Origin: an uncultured Clostridia bacterium
GTDB lineage: Bacteria; Bacillota; Clostridia; Oscillospirales; Ruminococcaceae
Direction of reading: 5' to 3'
Assembly (NCBI GenBank): GCA_947176675.1
Contig: CAMWRN010000172.1
Span: forward strand, 1 to 5,722
DNA length: 5,722 bases
This document shows positions 1 through 5,722 of this stretch, one piece after another (the stretch's first letter is position 1; each line of letters starts with the position of its first letter). The notes under the pieces were generated by a model. The model was not told the origin of the DNA, did not search any database, and saw only the letters and a program-made list of their open reading frames with translations. Both the position numbers and the translations under genes were made by a program.

Positions 1-1554
1 GTCGGGATAGTCCAGCCCCCTTACCAGCACTTCCGATTCGGTATATTCTATCTCGCCCGCTGACTTGCTCATCACACAGCCGAAAACATAGTTCACAAAA
101 TCAATTACAGCGCCGCTGCTTCGGAAATTTTTGTTCAGAAGTATCGCCGCGTTGCTTCCGGAAAAGTCCGCCCCGGTATAGCTTTCCGACACTTCAAGAG
201 CGTTCGTGAACAGTTTAGGGTTAGCCTGACGGAAGCTGTAAATAGACTGCTTCACGTCCCCCACCGCGAACAGATTCGTGCCGCCGCGCTCGGCTGTACC
301 GCCCTTTGACAGCAGCTTGAATATCAGATCCTGATTGTTGTTCGCGTCCTGGAACTCGTCTATCATTATCATTCCGTAGTAGTCGGACAGCTCTTTCGCA
401 AGCTTTGTGCCGACGATATTCCCGTCCTCGCCACGTTCCGCAAGAAGCCTTATGGCAAGCTGCTCAGCATCGGAAAAGCCGAGAGCGTTTTTTTCGGTTT
501 TAAGCTTGTCAAACTCCGACCCGAACAGTGCTATAACACCGTTCAGACTTTCCAGTATTTCCGCATGTACTCTGTAGTCGTCTGCAATTTCTTCCAAACG
601 GAAGATACCTCCGCCAACCTTGTCAAGCTCTTTTTTGTACTTGTTTCGGATATCCTTTATTCTTTCGGCAGTCTCCTTTTCGGTATCGCTCATGTTCCGC
701 GGAAAGCTTATCCGCGTTTTGGGCTGAGGCGGCTGGATTACCCGCTCGTCCCAGTCGTACTCCGTACAGCTCAGATTTTTCAGCATGAGCTTTATCCTGT
801 CTGTTTCCGCTTCTATGGCGTCGGAGGTTTTTCCGCAAAGATCAAAGTAAAGCTTTCCCGCATATTCGGCTTGTCTCGCAAGACGGCGGTAGGTGTCCTC
901 CAGACGGCTCAGATAAAGCTTTGCAAGCGGGTCCGTCTTCGGATCAAAGCCGTTTCTATACCTGTCCGCCGTATTTTTCAGCCAGTCATTGTAAAAAGGT
1001 ATCGACATCAGGAACTCGTATATTTTCAGCACCGCTTCTTCAAGCTCCTCGTCGCCGCGGCGGGAACCGCTGAAAAATCCAGCCAGACGCTCCGTTTCCT
1101 CCGGTCTTTCATCGTAAAGCTTTTCAAAGACGTTCTCCGCCGCCTTTCTTTTCAGCAGCATTTCCTCGGTATCGTCCAGTATGCGGAAGCCCGCGGAAAC
1201 GTCCAGCGACTGAATATTCTCACGTATCAGGTCGAAGCAGAACGAGTGAATGGTGGATATCTTCGCCGTCCGAAGCAGTGACTGCTGGCGGCAGAGCCAC
1301 AGGTTGTCCGGCTCGCGGGCGATTTTTTCGGACAACGCTGCCGAGAGCCGCTGCTTCATCTGCTCCGCCGCGTCGTTTGTGAAGGTTACCACCACAAGCC
1401 TGTCTGCGGGCATTTTGTTTTCGGTGTCGGAAAGTATCCCCAGCAGTCTTTCCACAAGCACCGAGGTCTTTCCGCTCCCTGCCGCCGCCGAGACGATTAT
1501 TCCCGTACCGCGGGCTGTTATCGCGTCAAGCTGTTCTTTTGTCCACCGACTCAT
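1..1554 (-). CDS. addA: ATP-dependent helicase/nuclease subunit A (AddA), N-terminal part; cut by window edge
   Basis: AddA is the UvrD/Rep-type (SF1A) helicase and nuclease subunit of AddAB, the Firmicute equivalent of RecBCD, which unwinds and resects double-strand breaks. I translated 518 codons from the ATG at 1554 to base 1 with no stop or frameshift. The protein opens MSRWTKEQLDAI (Q-motif-like). Walker A AAAGSGKT is at residues 23-30, VVTFTNDAAEQMK at about 54-66, and motif Ib-like ISTIHSFC at 99-106. The Walker B/motif II DEFQD is at 399-403, followed by ANNNQDLIF, then motif III VGDVKQSI at 431-438 with an FRQ soon after, and motif IV-like LNKNFRS at 473-479. All are typical of AddA. 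The family usually has about 1150-1250 residues, so the second helicase half and the C-terminal PD-(D/E)XK nuclease lie outside the window. The start is fixed by the ATGA overlap with the addB stop and a GGAG at 1565-1568 inside addB, which implies translational coupling. Confidence 0.96.
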   Translation of the reverse strand, partial: MSRWTKEQLDAITARGTGIIVSAAAGSGKTSVLVERLLGILSDTENKMPADRLVVVTFTNDAAEQMKQRLSAALSEKIAREPDNLWLCRQQSLLRTAKISTIHSFCFDLIRENIQSLDVSAGFRILDDTEEMLLKRKAAENVFEKLYDERPEETERLAGFFSGSRRGDEELEEAVLKIYEFLMSIPFYNDWLKNTADRYRNGFDPKTDPLAKLYLSRLEDTYRRLARQAEYAGKLYFDLCGKTSDAIEAETDRIKLMLKNLSCTEYDWDERVIQPPQPKTRISFPRNMSDTEKETAERIKDIRNKYKKELDKVGGGIFRLEEIADDYRVHAEILESLNGVIALFGSEFDKLKTEKNALGFSDAEQLAIRLLAERGEDGNIVGTKLAKELSDYYGMIMIDEFQDANNNQDLIFKLLSKGGTAERGGTNLFAVGDVKQSIYSFRQANPKLFTNALEVSESYTGADFSGSNAAILLNKNFRSSGAVIDFVNYVFGCVMSKSAGEIEYTESEVLVRGLDYPD

Positions 1555-4500
1555 GGCGTTTCATCTCCGTTCATGATTTTTTCGATAAGCTCCGAGGCAT
1601 TGTCGGCGTATTCCCTGACCTTTGAGGGCGGATAGTTTCCGCACACGCTTCTATAGTCGCAGTAATCGCAGGGAAGCGCACCGTCTCTGTCCACAAGGGG
1701 AACAGCTTCTATCATTCCCTTTGTAAGACTTTCCGCAGTCTCCTCAAGCAGTTTGTAGGAATACCTGCGCAGGTTTTCAAGCTGCTCGGCTGTGATAAGC
1801 TTCGAGTAGGAGTAATACCCGCCCGAGGTTTTCTTCACAGGGATAAACACACCGCCGCAGTCCTTTTCCATAGCAGCTATCACCTCGTCGTTCTGCAGGA
1901 CAGCGCCTTTCATTTTGTATGTATCGTTAAGGACTCCCTGCAACGCTTCGTCGCCCTCGTTCCGTCCAAGACCCGCTGCTGCGTCCTTTGCGGGCATATA
2001 CAAAACACCTGCGGGAATGTCCCCCGAAAACCGACCGCGGCGGTTTCCCTCGGTGACGGCGAAAAGGTACAGCAGCATCTGCATATTCACTCCGTAAAGC
2101 AGATCTTCAAAACGGAACTCCTTTATGCCCGATTTGTAGTCGATTACGCGGACGTAGGTTTCCGAACCGTTACGGTAAACGTCCACCCTGTCAACCGTCC
2201 CCTCGAACCATACGGTTATTCCGCTTTCAGTGACAAGCTTCAATGGCTCTTCGTCACCGTCCCGCCGCAGTGTGTATTCAAAACCCTCGGGGACAAATTT
2301 GCTTTGTTTAAACTCTGCCGACAGCCTTTCAAGAATATCCGCAAGAGTGTCCGAAAGCCTTGAGAATGCTGCCTTATAACGCTTTGTCTTGCCGTAATCT
2401 CCGCCTACCGCATCGCTTCGATAGTATTCGCCCAGATGCTTTTTAACGAGCTTTAAAATGTCATGACGGTTCATAGCGGTAAAGTCCTCGCGGCTTTTTT
2501 CTTTAAGCGTTTCGCTGAGACAGTAGTGTATCGCCGTTCCGCGTGACGGACTGTCAAGCTCAACCTTTCGCGGCGGATAAAGCTTCAGACACTTTTGACA
2601 ATAATATTTGAAAGGACATTTTCTGTAATCCTCAAACCGTGACGCGGACATGGACATATGTCTGCCAAAAAGCTTTCCTCCAGTCATGGGGGAAAGGCTG
2701 TGCTCCTCCGAGTTTTCGATATTTTTAAGATATTCAAGCCGCTCCGCATATTCAGGAACGTCCTCTAACGCCTTGCGCAGACTTGCGGAGTCCTCGTCGC
2801 CGCGGCGGTAGTTCCGCACATACTGATAGTACGCCGCCCCTGCCGTTGTACAGAAAGACAGCAGTCCCCGCTGCTCAAAAGACATAACAACACTCTTTCC
2901 GAATATTTCCTCCGCATGGCTCACAACCGCTGACGGATAAAGCTGTCTGCCAGAAATATCGGACATGGGATATGTTATGTAAAGCAACTCCGAAGCCTGT
3001 GAAAGCGCGGAGTACGCCGCAAATCTTTCCTCGTCAAGCTTGTCCGCAGAGCCGCCCGAAAGAGTGATCCCCGCTGCTTCGAGAGCAAGCCTGTCACGGT
3101 CGCTGAAAAGCCCAGACGGTTTTGCCGCGTAAGGAAAAGCTCCCTCGTTAGCGCCGATGACAAAGACAGCTTTTGGTTCGGCAAGTCTCGCCGTATGTGC
3201 TTCGACGAACTGCACGCAGTCCAGCGTTTGAGGCGGAGAGGATAATTTCAGTCCCGACACCGCCGCAGAGAAAAGCTCCGCAAAGCTTACGGAACTTATT
3301 TTCGTGTCCGCAAGAGCTCTGTCAAGAGTTTCCAGAAGTCCGCAAAGCAGTTCCCAAAGCTGTTTTATTTCCCTCACTGCCGTAAGAGCGGCAGCGTCCT
3401 CAGAATCGCAGCTGTCGCAGAAGCGGTGGAGATTTTCATAAAGTCCCGTGTCATCAAAGAATGTGAGCAAAGCGGCACAGAAGCCTTTACCGTCCGCGCC
3501 CGCACAAGCACGGCGAAGCTTGAAGATAGGTTCGGTGACCCGTTTCCTGACCTGCTCCGCCCCGAACCGCACATCATCGTACTCGAACGGCTTTTCCCAC
3601 ATCTCGCCCTCTATGTTCCATTTGTAACAGCAGTCCTCCACTGCGGCGATATCCTCGTCGGTCAGACCGAGCATACCGGTTTTCATGTACCGAAGCCAGT
3701 CCTCGGTGGAAGTGTTTTTCCCCGAAGCTATAGCAAGAGCAGTCTTGACAAAAATAAACAGGGACTTGTGTGCGGCGGTGCGGTTCTCGTCGGTATAGAA
3801 CGGTATTCCGTAACGCTCAAAGGAGCTTTCCATGACCGAGGAATACTGCTCCTTCTGTCTTGCAAGGACAGCTATATCGCTGTAACGATATCCCTCATCC
3901 ATAACAAGGCGGCGTATCTCTGAGCAGACGAAATCGCCCTCTTCGTAGCTGTCGGCAGAGCGGTATACCATTAAAGCATTGCAATTATCGTTATATTTTC
4001 CGCGGACGTTCCTCAGCACGTTCCCGCTGTAAAAGGCCAGTTCGGGAGACTTGAAACGCTTAGGCTCGTCAAGCATGGTCTTTGTCACTTCTACGCGGAA
4101 ATCCGCAGCGGCTCTTGTCAGCTTGTTCACGGTCTTGTTTACTGCGGCGAAAACCGAGTATTCACTTGGCTGAACGTCCGCGGTGGGAAGACATACAGTC
4201 ACGCTTTCGCTTTGGGCAATCATAACGTCGAGCATAGCGTATTCGTCGGCGGTGAAGCTTTTGAACGCGTCTATAAAAACAGTCCTGCCCTCAAAATATC
4301 CGTACCTTGCCGCCCTTGCAGCAGCTTCGGAAATGTCCCCTCCGCTGTCTTTGTATCCGCTTTGGGAAAGTATTCTGCAATACTCCGAATATATCAGTGC
4401 AATGTCCGCGGTCTTGTCGCGGACGCTTTCGTCAAGCCTGTCCGCGCAGGAGGACAGAGCCTCGGCGGTAATTCCGCTGAGGGTAAGCTCCTTTACAATT

Positions 4501-4868
4501 TCAAGGCTGCTTTCGGTAAAGGACGGATTTTTCGCCTGTCTGCCGTAGAAAAGCAGACCGTCCCTTTCGGAAATTTCCACAAGAGCACGGAACATCATCA
4601 CGCTTTTTACGGTGTCGTCGGCGTACCTGCCTTTCAGACCGCCGTGATGTATAAAGATTTCCCGCGCCGTCCTTGCAAAGGAAAGCACGTCCACACGGTT
4701 GAAAAGCTCCGCGCCCAGCCGTTCGTAAAGTGTCCTGTCGAACTCGAACGAGAACTGGTCGGGAATTATCACAAGCACGTTTTTTCCGTTCAGTACGGCG
4801 GTCTCGATGCGGTTCGTCATTTCATACGACTTGCCGCAGCCCGCTCCGCCAAGAATCAAATTAAGCAT
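1551..4868 (-). CDS. addB: ATP-dependent helicase/nuclease subunit B (AddB)
   Basis: AddB is the partner of AddA. In characterised homologues it has an inactive helicase fold that recognises Chi, plus a RecB-type nuclease domain stapled by a 4Fe-4S cluster. The product has 1105 residues, slightly short of the usual 1150-1170. Visible are a P-loop GGAGCGKS at 7-14 followed by PDQF at 36-39 and VLSFAR at 61-66, a UvrD-like core with GANEGAFP at 572-579, and YPMSDISG further on. The C-terminal nuclease domain has RGTAIH at 776-781, VDRVD at 892-896 and the catalytic DYKSG at 910-914 (D910, K912). Cluster ligands are probably C751 (in RKCPFKYY) and C1067, C1070 and C1076 (C-x2-C-x5-C), matching the family layout of one Cys before and three after the nuclease core. 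The ATG has GGAG 8 bases upstream (4877-4880), and an in-frame TAA at 4884-4886 rules out a longer form. Nothing looks broken. Confidence 0.97.
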   Translation of the reverse strand: MLNLILGGAGCGKSYEMTNRIETAVLNGKNVLVIIPDQFSFEFDRTLYERLGAELFNRVDVLSFARTAREIFIHHGGLKGRYADDTVKSVMMFRALVEISERDGLLFYGRQAKNPSFTESSLEIVKELTLSGITAEALSSCADRLDESVRDKTADIALIYSEYCRILSQSGYKDSGGDISEAAARAARYGYFEGRTVFIDAFKSFTADEYAMLDVMIAQSESVTVCLPTADVQPSEYSVFAAVNKTVNKLTRAAADFRVEVTKTMLDEPKRFKSPELAFYSGNVLRNVRGKYNDNCNALMVYRSADSYEEGDFVCSEIRRLVMDEGYRYSDIAVLARQKEQYSSVMESSFERYGIPFYTDENRTAAHKSLFIFVKTALAIASGKNTSTEDWLRYMKTGMLGLTDEDIAAVEDCCYKWNIEGEMWEKPFEYDDVRFGAEQVRKRVTEPIFKLRRACAGADGKGFCAALLTFFDDTGLYENLHRFCDSCDSEDAAALTAVREIKQLWELLCGLLETLDRALADTKISSVSFAELFSAAVSGLKLSSPPQTLDCVQFVEAHTARLAEPKAVFVIGANEGAFPYAAKPSGLFSDRDRLALEAAGITLSGGSADKLDEERFAAYSALSQASELLYITYPMSDISGRQLYPSAVVSHAEEIFGKSVVMSFEQRGLLSFCTTAGAAYYQYVRNYRRGDEDSASLRKALEDVPEYAERLEYLKNIENSEEHSLSPMTGGKLFGRHMSMSASRFEDYRKCPFKYYCQKCLKLYPPRKVELDSPSRGTAIHYCLSETLKEKSREDFTAMNRHDILKLVKKHLGEYYRSDAVGGDYGKTKRYKAAFSRLSDTLADILERLSAEFKQSKFVPEGFEYTLRRDGDEEPLKLVTESGITVWFEGTVDRVDVYRNGSETYVRVIDYKSGIKEFRFEDLLYGVNMQMLLYLFAVTEGNRRGRFSGDIPAGVLYMPAKDAAAGLGRNEGDEALQGVLNDTYKMKGAVLQNDEVIAAMEKDCGGVFIPVKKTSGGYYSYSKLITAEQLENLRRYSYKLLEETAESLTKGMIEAVPLVDRDGALPCDYCDYRSVCGNYPPSKVREYADNASELIEKIMNGDETP

Positions 4869-4870
4869 TT

Positions 4871-4978
4871 TTATTTCTCCGTTTTATAATTGTTAATGTC
4901 CTCTTCGGTGAACTGATCTCCGCAGCGCGCAAGCTCGCCCATGACCCTCTTTATACCGTATAAAATCTCCGACGTCAT
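4871..4978 (-). CDS. possible small protein ahead of addB (35 aa, doubtful, perhaps frameshifted)
   Basis: I do not recognise this ORF. It runs from an ATG at 4978 to a TAA 2 bases before the addB ATG and encodes 35 residues. Its C-terminal part (MGELARCGDQFTEEDINNY) is charged, looks helical, and uses G/C-ending codons like the neighbouring genes. The addB Shine-Dalgarno lies within its last codons, a common operon arrangement. Against it, there is no good ribosome site before 4978, and an in-frame TAA sits directly upstream. The good ribosome site (5003-5009) instead serves an ATG at 4994 in another frame, which gives 33 residues starting MHDLINDVGDFIRYK and then turning arginine-rich before a TAA at 4893-4895. 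The parts may belong to one gene of about 40 codons with an extra base near 4950-4960. Other options are a decayed gene or an untranslated leader of addB. It is soluble-looking, with no signal peptide or membrane segment. Confidence 0.33.
   Translation of the reverse strand: MTSEILYGIKRVMGELARCGDQFTEEDINNYKTEK
4877..4880 (-). promoter_or_regulatory. Shine-Dalgarno of addB
   Basis: GGAG is followed by eight A/T-only bases and then the addB ATG at 4868. It falls within the last codons of the 35-residue ORF. Together with the in-frame TAA at 4884-4886, it fixes the addB start. Confidence 0.7.
4950..4964. repeat. 15-base near-palindrome before addB
   Basis: Two perfect 7-base arms, tttatac and gtataaa, flank a single central base at 4957. 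The symmetry stops at the next pair (c/a). With a one-base centre it cannot form a useful RNA hairpin, so it is more likely a protein-binding site or a chance A/T palindrome. It overlaps the candidate -10 element, a position that would suit an operator. Confidence 0.4.
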
Positions 4979-4985
4979 TTATCAA
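4957..4985 (-). promoter_or_regulatory. candidate sigma-A-type promoter for addBA
   Basis: On the minus strand, TTGATA (4980-4985, five of six matches to TTGACA) is separated by 17 bases from TATACG (4957-4962, four of six matches to TATAAT). The transcript would start roughly at 4945-4951, giving addB a leader of about 80 bases. The -10 element lies inside a near-palindrome. If this promoter is used, the small ORF starting at 4978 would not be fully transcribed from it. Support is by motif only. Chance matches are common in A/T-rich gaps. Confidence 0.33.
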
Positions 4986-5002
4986 ATCGTGCATAATGTG
5001 TA

Positions 5003-5009
5003 CTCCCTT
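5003..5009 (-). promoter_or_regulatory. strong Shine-Dalgarno overlapping the glycosylase stop
   Basis: The minus strand reads AAGGGAG directly over the end of the glycosylase TAA, 8 bases before the ATG at 4994. This is a near-ideal ribosome site and spacing, and it is the main reason to think that a peptide is translated between the glycosylase and addB. It does not serve the alternative ATG at 4978, which is too far away. Confidence 0.5.
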
Positions 5010-5541
5010 ACTTCTTTTTCTTTCGGTCTTTATCCGCAAATCTCCACAGTATATCCCGATATTCGGGGGTAGCATAGTCTATGCCCACCCGCGGCAGAGC
5101 CGTCAGTTCGGGACGGTATCCGTCGTCCTCGATGCGTATTCTCGGATTTCCGCAAAAGGACTCGCCATTGAAGCTTTTGTCGATTTCCAGCTTTTTGGTA
5201 AGCTTTGCGGGACCGTCGTACACCTGACAGGCGCGGAACAGAACAGCCTGCGGCTGACCCTCCTCGCCCGTAACGGCGTTCATCAGCCAGTGCATACCGT
5301 AGCACAGGTATACGTATATCGTCCCCGATTTTTCGTACAGAATCTTGGTACGCTCGGTTTTCCCTTTGCTGGCGTGACAAGCAGTGTCCTCCTCGCCGCG
5401 GTAGGCTTCCGCCTCGGTAATACGCAAAGCGGTTTCCGAGCCGTCCTCAAAGGTGCGGACGATAAGCTTTCCAACTAAATCAGGTGCAACGTCCAGAACG
5501 TCCCTGTGAAAGAAGTTTTCGCCGAGAATAATATTTTCCAT
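5008..5541 (-). CDS. mpg: DNA-3-methyladenine glycosylase, AAG/MPG family
   Basis: This is a monofunctional glycosylase that flips out and excises alkylated purines (3-methyladenine, 7-methylguanine) and often hypoxanthine, starting base-excision repair. It has 177 residues, near the lower end for bacterial members (about 180-210). The active-site block TEAEAYRGEEDTACHA is at 42-57. By comparison with human AAG (E125, Y127, H136), E45 is the expected general base, and Y47 and H56 line the base pocket. SGTIYVYLCYGMHWLMN at 72-88 matches the conserved YVYxxYGM..MN strand, including Y78 (human Y159) and N88. R103 and GPAKLTKKLEID at 110-121 match the family's LxRAxxP and GPGKLT region. The tail ends in lysines (KDRKKKK). 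The ATG is preceded by AGGTGA at 5546-5551, which overlaps the stop of the upstream acetyltransferase gene 8 bases away. This suggests one operon. It is distinct from the Tag and AlkA glycosylase families. Confidence 0.95.
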   Translation of the reverse strand: MENIILGENFFHRDVLDVAPDLVGKLIVRTFEDGSETALRITEAEAYRGEEDTACHASKGKTERTKILYEKSGTIYVYLCYGMHWLMNAVTGEEGQPQAVLFRACQVYDGPAKLTKKLEIDKSFNGESFCGNPRIRIEDDGYRPELTALPRVGIDYATPEYRDILWRFADKDRKKKK

Positions 5542-5545
5542 AAGA

Positions 5546-5551
5546 TCACCT
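5546..5551 (-). promoter_or_regulatory. Shine-Dalgarno of the glycosylase gene, overlapping the GNAT stop
   Basis: AGGTGA lies four bases before the ATG at 5541, and its first bases form part of the TAG that ends the acetyltransferase gene. The arrangement supports the chosen start and coupled translation of the two genes. Confidence 0.6.
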
Positions 5552-5722
5552 ACAAATTATAAGGTATGCGTTTTGTTTCCCACCGCATGAGTATTTCCGT
5601 TTCGCCTGTGGATATATCAGTCTTTTTTCTGACCGGCAAAAATCCTTCACGCCTGTAAAAGTCCGCGGCCCTTACGTTTTTTTCGTATACGCACAGGGAC
5701 AGCTTGGGGTACAGCTTCTTTG
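5550..5722 (-). CDS. GNAT family N-acetyltransferase, C-terminal 56 residues; cut by window edge
   Basis: GNAT enzymes transfer acetyl groups from acetyl-CoA to amines on proteins, antibiotics or small molecules; the substrate here cannot be told. Only the last 56 codons are present, read in the minus frame that ends in TAG at 5550-5552. The segment LSLCVYEKNVRAADFYRREGF matches the GNAT motif B region, where the pattern L.VY..N.RA..FY...GF is common. It is followed by a TGETEILMRW-type final strand as seen in YjaB/YiaC-like members. A short polar tail (ETKRIPYNL) follows. The acetyl-CoA-binding motif A and the N-terminal half lie beyond the right edge. Its stop codon overlaps the Shine-Dalgarno of the glycosylase gene, so the two are probably cotranscribed. 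The family is quite secure. The exact subfamily is not. Confidence 0.86.
   Translation of the reverse strand, partial: KKLYPKLSLCVYEKNVRAADFYRREGFLPVRKKTDISTGETEILMRWETKRIPYNL

Noticed and set aside
565..1281. Plus-strand open frame of 238 codons opposite addA
   Set aside because: It lies wholly antisense to the motif-bearing addA frame, which is open throughout. Its translation shows no recognisable motif and is basic and low-quality, as expected for the complement of a G/C-biased gene.
3426..3923. Plus-strand open frame of 165 codons inside addB
   Set aside because: It is a shadow of the addB coding frame with no recognisable domain.
4212..4889. Plus-strand open frame of 225 codons opposite the addB start
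   Set aside because: It is antisense to the conserved N-terminus of AddB, including the P-loop. I see no ribosome site or family motif that would support it.
4869..5007. Possible rho-independent terminator between the glycosylase and addB
   Set aside because: I found no G/C-rich stem followed by a T run on the minus strand. The only symmetry is the A/T palindrome with a one-base centre, which is not a terminator hairpin.
4996..5478. Plus-strand open frame of 160 codons opposite the glycosylase gene
   Set aside because: The opposite strand encodes a glycosylase with its catalytic residues in place, and the plus-strand product matches nothing I recognise.
1..5722. Mobile element, CRISPR array, tRNA/rRNA, or an undescribed defence system
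   Set aside because: I saw no spaced direct repeats, terminal inverted repeats, transposase or integrase motifs, or RNA-gene sequence. Apart from 4869-5007, nearly all bases belong to recognisable repair genes or the GNAT tail. Recurrent words such as aagcttt reflect common Lys/Leu/Ser codons on the coding strand.

Overview
The window is a stretch of ordinary bacterial chromosome in which every supported gene lies on the minus strand. In transcription order, from high to low coordinates, these are: the C-terminal end of a GNAT acetyltransferase (cut by the right edge), a complete alkyl-base DNA glycosylase of the AAG/MPG family, a short doubtful ORF, complete addB, and the N-terminal 518 residues of addA (cut by the left edge). 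The addB-then-addA order and the protein motifs point to a low-to-moderate G+C Firmicute. Codon use rich in G/C-ending codons, and the cysteine-rich AddB nuclease domain, suggest a clostridial lineage, perhaps Ruminococcus/Oscillospiraceae-like. That placement is inference, not a sequence match.

Layout: 5550-5722 is the GNAT tail. Its TAG overlaps the Shine-Dalgarno of the glycosylase (5008-5541), whose ATG follows 8 bases later. The glycosylase stop overlaps a strong Shine-Dalgarno that leads into a small ORF region (4871-4994). There the translated-looking signal switches frame about midway, next to a 15-base near-palindrome and a candidate sigma-A-type promoter. addB (1551-4868) starts 2 bases after the second frame's stop. 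addA (1-1554) starts in a 4-base ATGA overlap with the addB stop. No stretch above 300 bases lacks a gene, and the only real intergenic gap is the 139 bases between the glycosylase and addB.

Functionally this is a DNA-repair cluster. The glycosylase removes alkylated or deaminated purines to start base-excision repair. AddAB is the Firmicute counterpart of RecBCD, which resects double-strand ends and loads RecA for recombination. The tight spacing suggests GNAT-glycosylase-(small ORF)-addB-addA may be cotranscribed, with a possible extra promoter just ahead of addB. I see no mobile element, CRISPR, RNA gene, toxin-antitoxin pair or defence island. The one feature that known genes do not explain is the two-frame mini-ORF before addB.
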